Source of the DNA: Lachnospiraceae bacterium XBD2001
Lineage (GTDB): Bacteria > Bacillota > Clostridia > Lachnospirales > Lachnospiraceae
Assembly (NCBI GenBank): GCA_900116395.1
Contig: FPAN01000002.1
Location: forward strand, 310,001-374,000
DNA length: 64,000 bases
Direction of reading: 5' to 3'
Shown here: positions 1-9,218 of the stretch, one piece after another
Numbering within the stretch: the stretch's first letter is position 1
How the letters are laid out: every line of letters begins with the position of its first letter
The notes under the pieces: model-generated
Database searches by the model: none
The model's input: only the letters and a program-made list of their open reading frames with translations
What the model was told of the DNA's origin: nothing
Translations under genes and position numbers: made by a program

Positions 1-1
1 T

Positions 2-448
2 GGTGGAGGATTTATACACCATATTAAGCAGATGGAGAATCCAAAGAAATATAATGGATGGTTTATCCTTATGTATCTGTTTGGATTATTAACGACAATT
101 CTGTTGGGCGTTTACGAGTATTATAAAATGCCTGAGAATATGTTACTAGGCATCATGGAACCATTTAATGGATACTTATTGATTAGTGTATGTGGATTCA
201 TGGGCTTTATTTTGATTAATTTAACCTACAGTGACTGGATGAAGCGTGTGATACAGTTCCTAGCACCGTTAACTTTAGGAGTGTATTGCATTCATCCCTT
301 GGTAATTCGCTTGGTGAAACATTACTATGACTTGTATGGCAGAACATATGACGCTTTATTGTATTTTTTAATTGCATTCATTTCGTTTGCAATTATTTGG
401 GTGATGCGAACAGTAATTCCCAAGCGGCTGCGCGCCTGGATATTATAG
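2..448 (+). CDS. Acyltransferase 3 family protein, C-terminal part (5' end outside window)
   Basis: The reading frame is open from the window edge, so this is the C-terminal portion of a longer gene; the first internal ATG is at 32. About 148 residues are visible, with at least four hydrophobic segments. The segment LAPLTLGVYCIHPLVI near the end is the familiar last-helix signature of membrane acyltransferase 3 (OatA/WecH-like) proteins, which move acyl groups onto surface sugars. It is followed after 18 bp by the aminotransferase/FemAB fusion gene, suggesting one envelope-glycan operon. The substrate cannot be told from the sequence, and the catalytic His of the N-terminal half lies outside the window. 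Confidence 0.75.
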   Translation, partial: GGGFIHHIKQMENPKKYNGWFILMYLFGLLTTILLGVYEYYKMPENMLLGIMEPFNGYLLISVCGFMGFILINLTYSDWMKRVIQFLAPLTLGVYCIHPLVIRLVKHYYDLYGRTYDALLYFLIAFISFAIIWVMRTVIPKRLRAWIL

Positions 449-466
449 GAAGATAGGTTTGTTAGT

Positions 467-2308
467 ATGAAAATTACAATTTCTCCACAAAAAAAGTGGA
501 ATAATAAGCTTGCCCGTAAGGACAACAAAAATGCATATTGGGATAATGTTACGTGGACTAAGCGAAGGGGTACCTCCCTTCGCTTAATTGTCGATGAGGT
601 AATGAAACAATCGGATAAGAAAAGAGTTTCTGTTCTTATGCCGGAATTATTTGATCCGGAAGTTGAAAAGGATATCTACGGAGAGAATGTAGAAGTCTTG
701 CGTTATCCGTTAACAGATAAGTTGGATCCGGACTGGAATGCAATTAAGGAACAGTACAAGGATAGGGAAGTAGACGTTTTTATCTTCGTACATTACTTTG
801 GCATGTATCATGATGCCAATAGAGCCAAGACATTTTGCAAGCAGCATGATGCGCGGCTTATAGAAGATGCATCTCATTGCCTGTATCAGTACCAGAAGAT
901 TGGCCAAGCGGGTGACTATGTTGTTTTTAGTAGCAAGTATTTGCTACCTACGAAGGAATGTTCCTGGATAATCAATCAGTGTAAAGAATCCGAGCAGATA
1001 GCGTTAGAAGTTCCAACGGCGTACGCTTGTGAAGAGGCAGTAAGACAAGCGGTTGAGGCATACGATTATGAGACCTTGAAACGAATTGCGTATCTTCGAC
1101 GAGAGAATTGTGGCTTGCTGAATTATTTTATTCAGTCCTTGAATGGTACGGTACAATCACTCATTGGAGAAGAATGTGAGAGTCCATTCTTTGCAGTGTA
1201 CTCTTCGGAGAATGCGGTTGGACGTACTCATCTTATTCAAGAGCTTGATAAAATTGGGTTCCCGGTTATTTCGGTGAATGATAATTTGTTTGCATTACCT
1301 GTACATCAAGGTATTAGACCGGGACGACTGGCTAGAAGATTATCATCTTGCATACAAACGTCTGCGCCAAAGGTTCAGCTGGTAAAGTTGGGTAAGGATG
1401 ATAAAGCGCGTTGGGAACATTTATATAATCAAATTCAGATATCTAATATCACTCAGCATTGGGCATACGGTGATATGAAGCAGATATCGGAAGGCTGGCA
1501 GGTTGAGCGTTTCGTTATTCAACAGGACGGGGAAGACATTGGTATTCTTCAACTTCTGAGCAAGAAAAAGCTTGGACGAAAAATTGTATATCGTGTAAAT
1601 CGTGGACCAATCTTCATTCTACCTGAAAATAATATTGATTTGGAACTTGCTACGATGCGAGAACTCAAGCGATATTTGAATAGACCGTGTTTGTTTTTCT
1701 ATGTGCCGTATAGCGTGATGACAGAGGAAAACTATATCAAAACAAATGCGGATAAATGGAACAATTGGGATGTCTATGGATACCCTTCCGGAGTAATAGA
1801 TTTGACACAATCGGAAGAGGATTTGCGTAAGTCTTTAAACAGTAAATGGCGCAACCAGTTGAAGACGGCAGAGAAGTATGAACATATCGTTCAGACGGAT
1901 AAAGACCGATTTGACGAGATGATGGAATTGTATGTTGAAGAGCAGGAAGAGAAGAATTTCAAGGGAGAGAATCCACTACTCTTACGTGCTATGTACAATC
2001 ATGTAGATCAGCCGCTCCGGTTCTTCTATGTAGAGAATGAAGAAGGAAATCTTATTGCATATGATATTTTCTATCGTCATGGACAAGTTGCAACCTATTT
2101 CATTGGATGGAATAGTGAGGAAGGCCGCAAACAGTGTTTGAACAACCTGCTTTTGTACCAGGCAGCAGTGCATATGAAGAAAGAGGGCGCAAAGACATTA
2201 GATCTTGGTGGAATTGAATACATTCAAACGGAAGCTGTGGCCAAATTCAAAGATGGCATGATGCCAAAGCATTATCGCCAAATGGGAGATTTTTATAAGA
2301 TTTTCTAG
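467..2308 (+). CDS. Two-domain protein: DegT-like aminotransferase domain fused to FemAB/GNAT-type acyltransferase domain
   Basis: This is a 613-residue soluble protein with two parts. Residues about 30-290 resemble DegT/DnrJ/EryC1 PLP-dependent sugar aminotransferases: a core with RLIEDASH (the Asp that supports PLP) and GDYVVFSSKYLLPT, where the PLP lysine is expected. Residues about 310-613 resemble FemAB/CelD-type acyltransferases, with a SKWRNQLKTAEK stretch and a late LDLGGIEY segment. FemAB proteins transfer aminoacyl groups to cell-wall precursors; related GNATs N-acylate sugars. Neighbours are envelope acyltransferases, so an amino-sugar or peptide modification of a surface glycan is a reasonable inference. 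Whether the aminotransferase half is active is uncertain because it is shorter than free-standing family members. Confidence 0.65.
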   Translation: MKITISPQKKWNNKLARKDNKNAYWDNVTWTKRRGTSLRLIVDEVMKQSDKKRVSVLMPELFDPEVEKDIYGENVEVLRYPLTDKLDPDWNAIKEQYKDREVDVFIFVHYFGMYHDANRAKTFCKQHDARLIEDASHCLYQYQKIGQAGDYVVFSSKYLLPTKECSWIINQCKESEQIALEVPTAYACEEAVRQAVEAYDYETLKRIAYLRRENCGLLNYFIQSLNGTVQSLIGEECESPFFAVYSSENAVGRTHLIQELDKIGFPVISVNDNLFALPVHQGIRPGRLARRLSSCIQTSAPKVQLVKLGKDDKARWEHLYNQIQISNITQHWAYGDMKQISEGWQVERFVIQQDGEDIGILQLLSKKKLGRKIVYRVNRGPIFILPENNIDLELATMRELKRYLNRPCLFFYVPYSVMTEENYIKTNADKWNNWDVYGYPSGVIDLTQSEEDLRKSLNSKWRNQLKTAEKYEHIVQTDKDRFDEMMELYVEEQEEKNFKGENPLLLRAMYNHVDQPLRFFYVENEEGNLIAYDIFYRHGQVATYFIGWNSEEGRKQCLNNLLLYQAAVHMKKEGAKTLDLGGIEYIQTEAVAKFKDGMMPKHYRQMGDFYKIF

Positions 2309-2319
2309 AGGAGAAAAGA

Positions 2320-3768
2320 ATGATATATATATCCTTTTATTATTTTGTTTTGGTTATCGGATTGGTTTGCCTGTACTATTTATTGCCATTAAAGAGACGA
2401 TGGATTGTATTGCTGATGGGCAACTTACTTTTTTACGTTGCGGTGTCCAGAGCCTCTATAGCAAAATTTAGTGTATTGATACTTATGTCATTTCTTGCGT
2501 GGGGCTTTGGACAGTTGATGAACAAAGACGAAACGCATAAGAAGCTATATCTGATTTGCGCATTAATTACGGATACAATTCCGCCCTTGATATTTAAGCA
2601 GCTTCCATATGCTGTGGACAAGTTCATTCATCGTGAGATGCCGGGGTGGTGGTTTGTTCCGCTAGGAATATCCTTTTTCGCCTTGCAATTGATTGCATAT
2701 GATGTAGATATTTACAAAGGAAAAACAAAGGGACAGAAGAATTATCTGAAGTTTTTGCTGTTTGCCAGCTTTTTTCCGCAGGTAGTACAGGGACCAATCC
2801 CGCGTTATGAGCAGTTGTCACATCAATTGACGGAAGGCAATCGTTTCAGTGAAGAGAAATTCGTTCGAGGATTTTTATACATCCTTTGGGGATTCTTCCT
2901 TAAGCTTTGTATTGCGGACAAAGCCGGTATCGTAGTTGATACAGTATTTAATCAATGTGGAACCTATCAGGGCGTGTATGTTTTAGTGGCCGGAATCTTA
3001 TATAGTGTGCAGCTATATGCTGATTTCTTGGCTTGTACATCACTGGCACAAGGTGTGGCATGGCTTTTTGGAATAGAAATCATAGATAACTTCATGCGTC
3101 CATACTTTGCTACATCCATTAAGGACTTCTGGCGAAGATGGCATATTTCCTTAAGCTCTTGGCTAAGAGACTATATTTATATTCCACTGGGTGGAAATCG
3201 TAAAGGAACTGTTCGTAAGTATATAAATCTAGCTGTCACATTTGCAGTTAGTGGTATATGGCATGGTGCAGGCGTTAAGTTCTTGCTCTGGGGAATGCTT
3301 CATGGATTTTATCAGATTACGGGTGATTTGCTTCAGCCGATTCGTAGTAAGGTGCGTTTGTTTTTACATATAGACGAAAAACGTATGTATTATCGTGTGC
3401 TTTCACAGATTATCACATTTGTTCTTGTTATGTTTGCATGGATTATATTCCGAGCAAATGGATTCCGAGAGGCAATTTATATGATCCGTTCCGTGTTTAC
3501 TGTTTACAATCCATGGGTATTGACGAATGGTACGCTGTTTAATCTTGGATTGGATGTACGGGAATGGCATGTGCTATTGTTCTCTATTGTAGTGCTTTTT
3601 GGCATTGGCACGCTGAAGGAAAAGGGAATATCAATTAGTCGAAAAATTTGTTCGTGGGCACTTCCGATTCGATGGCTTTCTTATCTAGCAATTATTGTGT
3701 TTGTGATGCTGTATGGCACGTATGGTTTCGGATATGATGCACAGGCATTTATTTATGGAGGATTTTAG
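2320..3768 (+). CDS. MBOAT family membrane O-acyltransferase (AlgI/DltB-like)
   Basis: This 482-residue protein has around ten hydrophobic segments. It carries the MBOAT hallmark region: DFWRRWHISLSSWLRDYIYI followed by PLGGNRKGT and the catalytic-histidine segment SGIWHGAG. The family passes acyl groups, usually acetyl, across the membrane to extracellular polysaccharides, for example alginate by AlgI or teichoic acids by DltB. It starts 11 bp after the fusion gene with an AGAGGAG ribosome site. The next gene encodes an SGNH-type partner, the usual AlgI-AlgJ or DltB-DltD arrangement, which supports O-acylation of a surface polymer. A paralogous pair lies at 11149-13476. Confidence 0.9.
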   Translation: MIYISFYYFVLVIGLVCLYYLLPLKRRWIVLLMGNLLFYVAVSRASIAKFSVLILMSFLAWGFGQLMNKDETHKKLYLICALITDTIPPLIFKQLPYAVDKFIHREMPGWWFVPLGISFFALQLIAYDVDIYKGKTKGQKNYLKFLLFASFFPQVVQGPIPRYEQLSHQLTEGNRFSEEKFVRGFLYILWGFFLKLCIADKAGIVVDTVFNQCGTYQGVYVLVAGILYSVQLYADFLACTSLAQGVAWLFGIEIIDNFMRPYFATSIKDFWRRWHISLSSWLRDYIYIPLGGNRKGTVRKYINLAVTFAVSGIWHGAGVKFLLWGMLHGFYQITGDLLQPIRSKVRLFLHIDEKRMYYRVLSQIITFVLVMFAWIIFRANGFREAIYMIRSVFTVYNPWVLTNGTLFNLGLDVREWHVLLFSIVVLFGIGTLKEKGISISRKICSWALPIRWLSYLAIIVFVMLYGTYGFGYDAQAFIYGGF

Positions 3769-3769
3769 G

Positions 3770-5287
3770 ATGTCCAAGCGGAATAGGAGATTTCTTGGCC
3801 GAGTTGTATTATTTACAATAATTACAACGCTATGCATTGCATATATCAATCATGTGATGGTGCCGAAGACGTACTATTATGAGAATTGGCCGGCAACAAA
3901 CACCTTCGGAGATTTTTATCAATTAGAAAAGAATAGTGTAGATGTTCTTTTTATGGGAAGCTCGCATGCAGCATCTTCATATAACCCACAGGTTATTTAT
4001 GATAATTACGGCATCACTTCATATAATCTAGGAAGTGAACAGCAGAGTATTGTTATGACCTATTATTGGTTACGCGAGGCATTGAAGTATCAATCCCCTA
4101 AGGTTGTGGTACTTGATCCATATACCGTTCATCTTTACGTAGATTCTTATGCATATAATGATATGAATTGCAGCGAGACTGCTGTTCGTCGGGCAATGGA
4201 CAGCATGCGTTTCTCGTTGAATAAGTTAGAGGCTGCACTTGTAGTTGACCACTATGATCCCAAGCAAGATTGGTTAAGCTTCTTTCTAACGAATATTCGA
4301 TATCATGAACGTTGGAAGTCTGTTGGTGAGGAAGATTACACCGAACGTGAGTTAATAGAGCATGGTGGTATGAAGGGATATGCATTTATGACAGACATCA
4401 TACCTTCACCAACCGGGTCAGATTTTACAATCAAAGCATCGGACATTAATTCGGAAGAACCGGAAGATATGGTTGGTAGTGCCAGAAAGTATTTGGACAA
4501 AATCCGCGAATTATGTGATAAAGAAGGGATTCGCTTAGTATTTTCCAGCATTCCTTGCTATGAGACAATTGGGCGTTATCGTTCAATCAAAGAATATGCA
4601 GATACATATGGCATAGATTTATACGATTTTAACGAAGACAGTTTGTATCAAGAGATTGGTTATAGCTCTGAGGAGTATGGCTACTATCATCCTAATTATT
4701 TAGGTGCAGCGAAGATTTCCATGTACCTTGGAAAGGTATTAAGCCAAGACTATCAGATAAGCCCTAGAGAAGACGCTTCATATGATGTAAGTCGTGCAAA
4801 TTACGAACATCGAATGAAGATGGTCCAGCTCGCTTCGATAACAGATGCACAACAGTATTTTGAGGCAATTAATGATGATGCATATAGTATCTTTATTTTT
4901 GGACCATTAACGACAGGCGCACAGTTGAATCCGCAGGTCGAAGAAGGCTGGAAACAACTTGGTCTATCTTATGACTTAACGTCCAAGGAAGAAGGGCAGC
5001 ATTATTGGGCAATAAGAACAGATGGCAATTGGGAAGAGCATGTTGAACAAGGTAATTTTCAAACTTCCGGTTCTTTCCGTGATAATCGTTCTGTTTATAG
5101 CTATCAAGTGGATGATACAATCCTGGCATCGCCAAACCGAATCTATTCAGTGAATGTGGATGGAATGGAATGCGGCAACCAGAATAATGGAGTTGATATT
5201 GTCGTCTATGATAATGAGTATCATAGGGTAATTGATCGGGTGAATATTGATACCACAGTGGAAGATGTCGCATTGAAGCACTATTAA
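3770..5287 (+). CDS. Membrane-anchored SGNH-hydrolase-like protein (AlgJ/DltD-type partner of MBOAT)
   Basis: I place the start at the ATG at 3770, one base after the MBOAT stop and 9 bp after a GGAGG; a longer frame would run inside the MBOAT gene. The 505-residue protein begins with one membrane anchor (about residues 8-27). VLFMGSSHAASSYNP (about 60-75) fits SGNH block I with its nucleophile Ser, and GYYHPNYLG (about 310) fits the distal His block. Such proteins complete transfer of the acyl group from the MBOAT protein to the extracellular polymer. The last 150 residues form an extra domain without a clear family match. Confidence 0.75.
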   Translation: MSKRNRRFLGRVVLFTIITTLCIAYINHVMVPKTYYYENWPATNTFGDFYQLEKNSVDVLFMGSSHAASSYNPQVIYDNYGITSYNLGSEQQSIVMTYYWLREALKYQSPKVVVLDPYTVHLYVDSYAYNDMNCSETAVRRAMDSMRFSLNKLEAALVVDHYDPKQDWLSFFLTNIRYHERWKSVGEEDYTERELIEHGGMKGYAFMTDIIPSPTGSDFTIKASDINSEEPEDMVGSARKYLDKIRELCDKEGIRLVFSSIPCYETIGRYRSIKEYADTYGIDLYDFNEDSLYQEIGYSSEEYGYYHPNYLGAAKISMYLGKVLSQDYQISPREDASYDVSRANYEHRMKMVQLASITDAQQYFEAINDDAYSIFIFGPLTTGAQLNPQVEEGWKQLGLSYDLTSKEEGQHYWAIRTDGNWEEHVEQGNFQTSGSFRDNRSVYSYQVDDTILASPNRIYSVNVDGMECGNQNNGVDIVVYDNEYHRVIDRVNIDTTVEDVALKHY

Positions 5288-5326
5288 GATATGATGTACA
5301 TTTGCTTTTTAAGGAGATCATGAAGC

Positions 5327-7666
5327 ATGAACCAAACACGTATTAAACTATATCATTTTTTGTTAATTGAATTGTTTATTCTATGTGTTGTGTTAGGAAT
5401 AGGTTTTGCACAAAGGCGTACAGCAGTAGAAGTGCCGGTAGATTTAGGTGCTTTTCAAGCAAATGATGCATATAGTTACGATGGAAGTGCTTGGACTATT
5501 TCTGAGGACCAATTAGATGCTAAGGGATTTCTTGTAGGGGCAGATGCGGATAATGGTAATAAAATCCATTTGACTAGTCCGAAGATGAGAATTCCCAAAG
5601 GAGATTATACCTTGGTGATTCAGTTCGATGACTCAGTGAATCAAGAGGTAGAACTGTTATGTGGCAAAACTTATTGGCGTCTGTTGCGTGCGGAATCATA
5701 CTTCTTGTCTAAGAATCAGACCTCGTCAATGTATCATTTTCAGGCGTTGGATGATATTCCGGATTTCCAAATACAGCTGAAGTATAACAACTATGGAGTG
5801 GTTCGTATTTCGAATATTTCCATCGTACCAAATGCGAATGGCCTTAAGCGTGGGGTACTGGCGGTTGTTTTGCTGTCATTACTGGTTAACTATCTTTTTT
5901 TACATCGTGAATGGATTCGCACGCATCGTACGCGCTTGATGATCATGGGAGCTGTTGCATTTATGCTATCAGCACCATTATTCGCTTATGGAATTTCCGG
6001 TGGGCATGATTTAATCTTCCATTTGGTTCGAATTGAGGGCATCGCAGAGGGATTAAGAAATCACCAGTTTCCGGTTCGTATGGACCCGATATGGCTAGAT
6101 GGATATGGATATCCGGTTTCTGTTTATTATGGGGATATTCTGTTGTATATTCCGGCAATCTTTCGACTGTTCGGATATTCAGTAATTACAAGTTTTAAGA
6201 TTTTCATGGTTCTTGTGAACTTTGCAACAGTTTGGAGTGCATATAAGTGCTTCCGTGGTATCTTTAAAGATTACAAGATTGCTGTAGTTTCTGCGGTGGC
6301 CTATAGCATTGCACCATACCGATTCTCCTGCCTCTATCAAAGACAGGCATTGGGAGAATATTGTGCCATGATCTTTTTTCCGTTAGTTGCTCTGGGCATG
6401 TACCGCATTTATACTGCTACAAAAAATACGAAAAAGATAATCCATGAAGAAACTGTAATCCTTGCATTTGGTATGCTGGGAATACTGTTGACGCATATTC
6501 TTTCTTTTGAAATTACGGTTTTTGTTTTGGTACTGTTGGCAGTTGTTTTCATTAAGCGTACGTTTTCAAAGCCTGTTATTCAATCCCTCATACAGGCAGT
6601 TGTATTGACATGTTTGCTAGGTGCATTTTTCTTGGTTCCTTTCTTGGATTATTACTTGAATGTGGCAGCTCAGATTAATTCTGATGTGCAAGATGGGGCC
6701 GGAGCGCTAATTCAGTGGAGAGCTGTATATATTGCGGATTTGTTCAATGTTTTTTCTAACCCGTTTGGATGGGATGATGAATTCTTGTATAACAGAATTG
6801 CTATGACGCCTGGCTTAATGCTTATGATTGCGTTTGTTTTGGCAATTGGTTTTATTTTAAAAGGAAAAGCATCAAAGGAAACAAAAATCTTTACAGCATG
6901 GTCTACCTTCTTATTATGGATGACAACAGACCTATTCCCTTGGGATTTTATCGCTCTGCATATATGGCGAGGCGTTTCAATTATTCAGTTCTCCTGCAGA
7001 TTCCTTGGACCTGCGTGCCTGTTTTTATCACTTACGCTGGGAAGTGTATTAGTGCAGATGAAGGAGTTGCCTAGAGGCAAAGAGTTGCTGGATATGGAGC
7101 CGGAAGAAGCCGCATGGACGCAGATGCAGGGACGAGTTGAAAATCGAAGAAATCGTATGGCGGTAACATGGTTTTTGGTATGTGGGGCGCTTTCCTTGTT
7201 TGTGTACCTGCAATACTATAGCGAATATGATTTTGTATTGAATTTCCAAGATACAGCTGAGCTGGATAATTCGGCCGTAACTTCGTTCTTTCTACGTGAG
7301 GATACGGAGGAAGGTCCTGTAACGAAAGGGTTAATGCAGAATACAAATATTTTAAGCTATGAAAAGGTCTTGGATGAAGGAATAAAAAAGGAATTTCAAG
7401 TGACGGTCGGCGAAGGCGGTGGTACGTTGGAATTACCAATTTTTAATTATAAGGGCTGGCAGGTGCAAGACGACGATGGCGTGTATTATGCGTTATCCGA
7501 CGGAACGCAAGATTTGATATCTGTAGATTTGCCAAGTGGCTTTTCGGGTAGACTCTATGCAACTTTTTGTGTGCCGTGGTACTGGCGTTTATCAGAACTG
7601 GTGTCCATATTGGCAGTTATTGTGACATTCGGAGCAATATATTGGCAGCGAAACTATCAATTATAA
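5327..7666 (+). CDS. Large membrane protein, GT-C-like, PTPS-related/YfhO-like
   Basis: This 779-residue protein has an N-terminal anchor, an extracytoplasmic domain (about 35-170) and then about ten membrane helices. The segment GGHDLIFHLVRIEGIAEGLR followed by QFPVRMDPIWLDGYGYP resembles the first loop of the '6-pyruvoyl-tetrahydropterin synthase related' membrane family, which has the layout of lipid-linked (GT-C) glycosyltransferases with an acidic loop residue after helix 1. A C-terminal extracytoplasmic domain (about 640-750) and a last helix follow. It precedes a GtrB-like GT2, so a role in adding a lipid-linked sugar to a surface glycan is plausible. The PTPS name is historical and does not imply pterin chemistry. 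Confidence 0.65.
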   Translation: MNQTRIKLYHFLLIELFILCVVLGIGFAQRRTAVEVPVDLGAFQANDAYSYDGSAWTISEDQLDAKGFLVGADADNGNKIHLTSPKMRIPKGDYTLVIQFDDSVNQEVELLCGKTYWRLLRAESYFLSKNQTSSMYHFQALDDIPDFQIQLKYNNYGVVRISNISIVPNANGLKRGVLAVVLLSLLVNYLFLHREWIRTHRTRLMIMGAVAFMLSAPLFAYGISGGHDLIFHLVRIEGIAEGLRNHQFPVRMDPIWLDGYGYPVSVYYGDILLYIPAIFRLFGYSVITSFKIFMVLVNFATVWSAYKCFRGIFKDYKIAVVSAVAYSIAPYRFSCLYQRQALGEYCAMIFFPLVALGMYRIYTATKNTKKIIHEETVILAFGMLGILLTHILSFEITVFVLVLLAVVFIKRTFSKPVIQSLIQAVVLTCLLGAFFLVPFLDYYLNVAAQINSDVQDGAGALIQWRAVYIADLFNVFSNPFGWDDEFLYNRIAMTPGLMLMIAFVLAIGFILKGKASKETKIFTAWSTFLLWMTTDLFPWDFIALHIWRGVSIIQFSCRFLGPACLFLSLTLGSVLVQMKELPRGKELLDMEPEEAAWTQMQGRVENRRNRMAVTWFLVCGALSLFVYLQYYSEYDFVLNFQDTAELDNSAVTSFFLREDTEEGPVTKGLMQNTNILSYEKVLDEGIKKEFQVTVGEGGGTLELPIFNYKGWQVQDDDGVYYALSDGTQDLISVDLPSGFSGRLYATFCVPWYWRLSELVSILAVIVTFGAIYWQRNYQL

Positions 7667-7692
7667 AAGCCTAATGGAGGCGTAGAAAGAAG

Positions 7693-8661
7693 ATGCGAGA
7701 GAAGAACATACTGTATATGGTGATTCCGTGTTATAACGAAGAAGAAGTATTGCCGGAAACGACCAAGAGACTTCGCGTAAAGCTTCATCAGATGATTGAT
7801 GGAGGTGTGATTAGTGAACTAAGCCGTATTGTATATGTAGATGACGGTTCAAAAGATGACACATGGAATCTTATTATGTCATATCACGCAGAGAATGATC
7901 TGGTTTGTGGAATCAAACTGTCTAGAAATCGCGGACATCAGAATGCTTTGTGGGCAGGACTAAGCACTGTTAAGGATCACTGCGATATGGCGATTTCTAT
8001 TGATGCGGATTTGCAGGATGATATTGGTGTATTAGACCAATTTGTTTTGGAATATGAAGCTGGTCATGATGTCGTCTACGGAGTACGAAGTGCGCGTAAG
8101 AAGGATACTGTGTTTAAGCGTTTGACAGCAGAAGGATATTATAAGCTGTTGTCTCATATGGGCGTTGAAATTGTGTATAATCATGCGGATTACCGCTTAA
8201 TGAGCCGTAGAGCGATAGAAGCTCTGATGGAATACAAAGAGGTAAATCTTTTCTTGCGGGGTATAGTTCCAATGATTGGGTTCCCAAGTAGTACGGTTTA
8301 CTATGAAAGAGATAAACGGTTTGCAGGCAAGTCGAAGTATCCACTGAAGAAAATGCTCGCATTCGCGTTTGATGGAATTACATCACTAAGCATTAAGCCA
8401 ATCCGGTTCATTACAACACTAGGGTTTCTATTGTTTGTTGTGAGTATGATTTTCATGGTTTATTTTCTCATTGGTGCATTCGTTGGACATACAGTTCCGG
8501 GCTGGTCCACGTTGGTGATTTCCATTTGGGCACTAGGTGGTTTGCAGTTGCTTGCGATTGGAATCATCGGAGAATATATTGGTAAAATTTACTTAGAAAC
8601 AAAAGGCAGACCAAGGTTTTGCGTGGATGTATTGTTGTTAGATGACAAGATGAACGGTTAG
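7693..8661 (+). CDS. Polyprenyl-phosphate glycosyltransferase, GT2 family (GtrB/DPM1-like)
   Basis: This 322-residue protein has a cytosolic GT-A domain (1-230) and two C-terminal membrane helices (about 240-300), the usual GtrB/YfdH arrangement. The visible motifs are VIPCYNEEE at the N-terminus, VDDGSKDDTW for nucleotide binding, LSRNRGHQNALWAGL, and DADLQDD as the metal-binding DXD. The family links a sugar from a UDP-sugar to undecaprenyl phosphate for later use by a GT-C enzyme outside the membrane. The preceding gene encodes a large multi-pass protein that could be that enzyme. The ribosome site GGAGGCG sits 7-13 bp before the ATG. Confidence 0.85.
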   Translation: MREKNILYMVIPCYNEEEVLPETTKRLRVKLHQMIDGGVISELSRIVYVDDGSKDDTWNLIMSYHAENDLVCGIKLSRNRGHQNALWAGLSTVKDHCDMAISIDADLQDDIGVLDQFVLEYEAGHDVVYGVRSARKKDTVFKRLTAEGYYKLLSHMGVEIVYNHADYRLMSRRAIEALMEYKEVNLFLRGIVPMIGFPSSTVYYERDKRFAGKSKYPLKKMLAFAFDGITSLSIKPIRFITTLGFLLFVVSMIFMVYFLIGAFVGHTVPGWSTLVISIWALGGLQLLAIGIIGEYIGKIYLETKGRPRFCVDVLLLDDKMNG

Positions 8662-8668
8662 GAGAATT

Positions 8669-9217
8669 ATGGAAGTAAGATTAAGACATCTACAAGAGAA
8701 AGATGCTCCATTGATGTTAGAATGGATGCATGATGAGCAGGTGTTAAAGGGCTTACAAAAGAATTTTATGCAAATGAGCTTACAAGATGCCATTTCTTTT
8801 ATTCAATCAGTTTCTTATGAAATGAGCGAAGGAAATAGCCTGCATTATGCAATTGCAGACGAAGCGGATACCTATCTTGGGACAATTAGTTTGAAGGATA
8901 TTGACTTATCTGCGAAACATGCGGAGTATGCAATTACAATGCGCTCTACGTTTCATGGAAAAGGAATTGGAACAGCAGCATCTCGCCTACTCTTAGAGAA
9001 GGCGTTTGTAGAACTGGGACTGGAACGTGTTTTTTTAACAGTGTTAGCTGATAATGACCATGCAAAACATATGTATGAACGTTGTGGGTTTTGCAAAGAA
9101 GGAACGCTTCGGAAGCATATTTTTAAGAATGGAGAGTTCCACGATTGGGATTTGTATGGTGTGTTAAAGACAGAGTTTATTGCCAACAATCAAATCTCAA
9201 TCGATGAAAGTAAGTAA
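8669..9217 (+). CDS. GNAT family N-acetyltransferase (RimJ/RimL-type)
   Basis: This 182-residue protein begins 7 bp after the GT2 gene. It has the full GNAT layout: an N-terminal region of about 70 residues, the acetyl-CoA loop in FHGKGIGTAASRLLLEKAF (motif A, here GKGIGT), and the motif B region VLADNDHAKHMYERCGF. The RimJ/RimL subgroup acetylates amino groups on proteins, antibiotics or nucleotide sugars. In a polysaccharide cluster, N-acetylation of an amino sugar, as with PseH or WecD, is a reasonable guess but is not shown by the sequence. Confidence 0.8.
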   Translation: MEVRLRHLQEKDAPLMLEWMHDEQVLKGLQKNFMQMSLQDAISFIQSVSYEMSEGNSLHYAIADEADTYLGTISLKDIDLSAKHAEYAITMRSTFHGKGIGTAASRLLLEKAFVELGLERVFLTVLADNDHAKHMYERCGFCKEGTLRKHIFKNGEFHDWDLYGVLKTEFIANNQISIDESK

Positions 9218-9218
9218 T

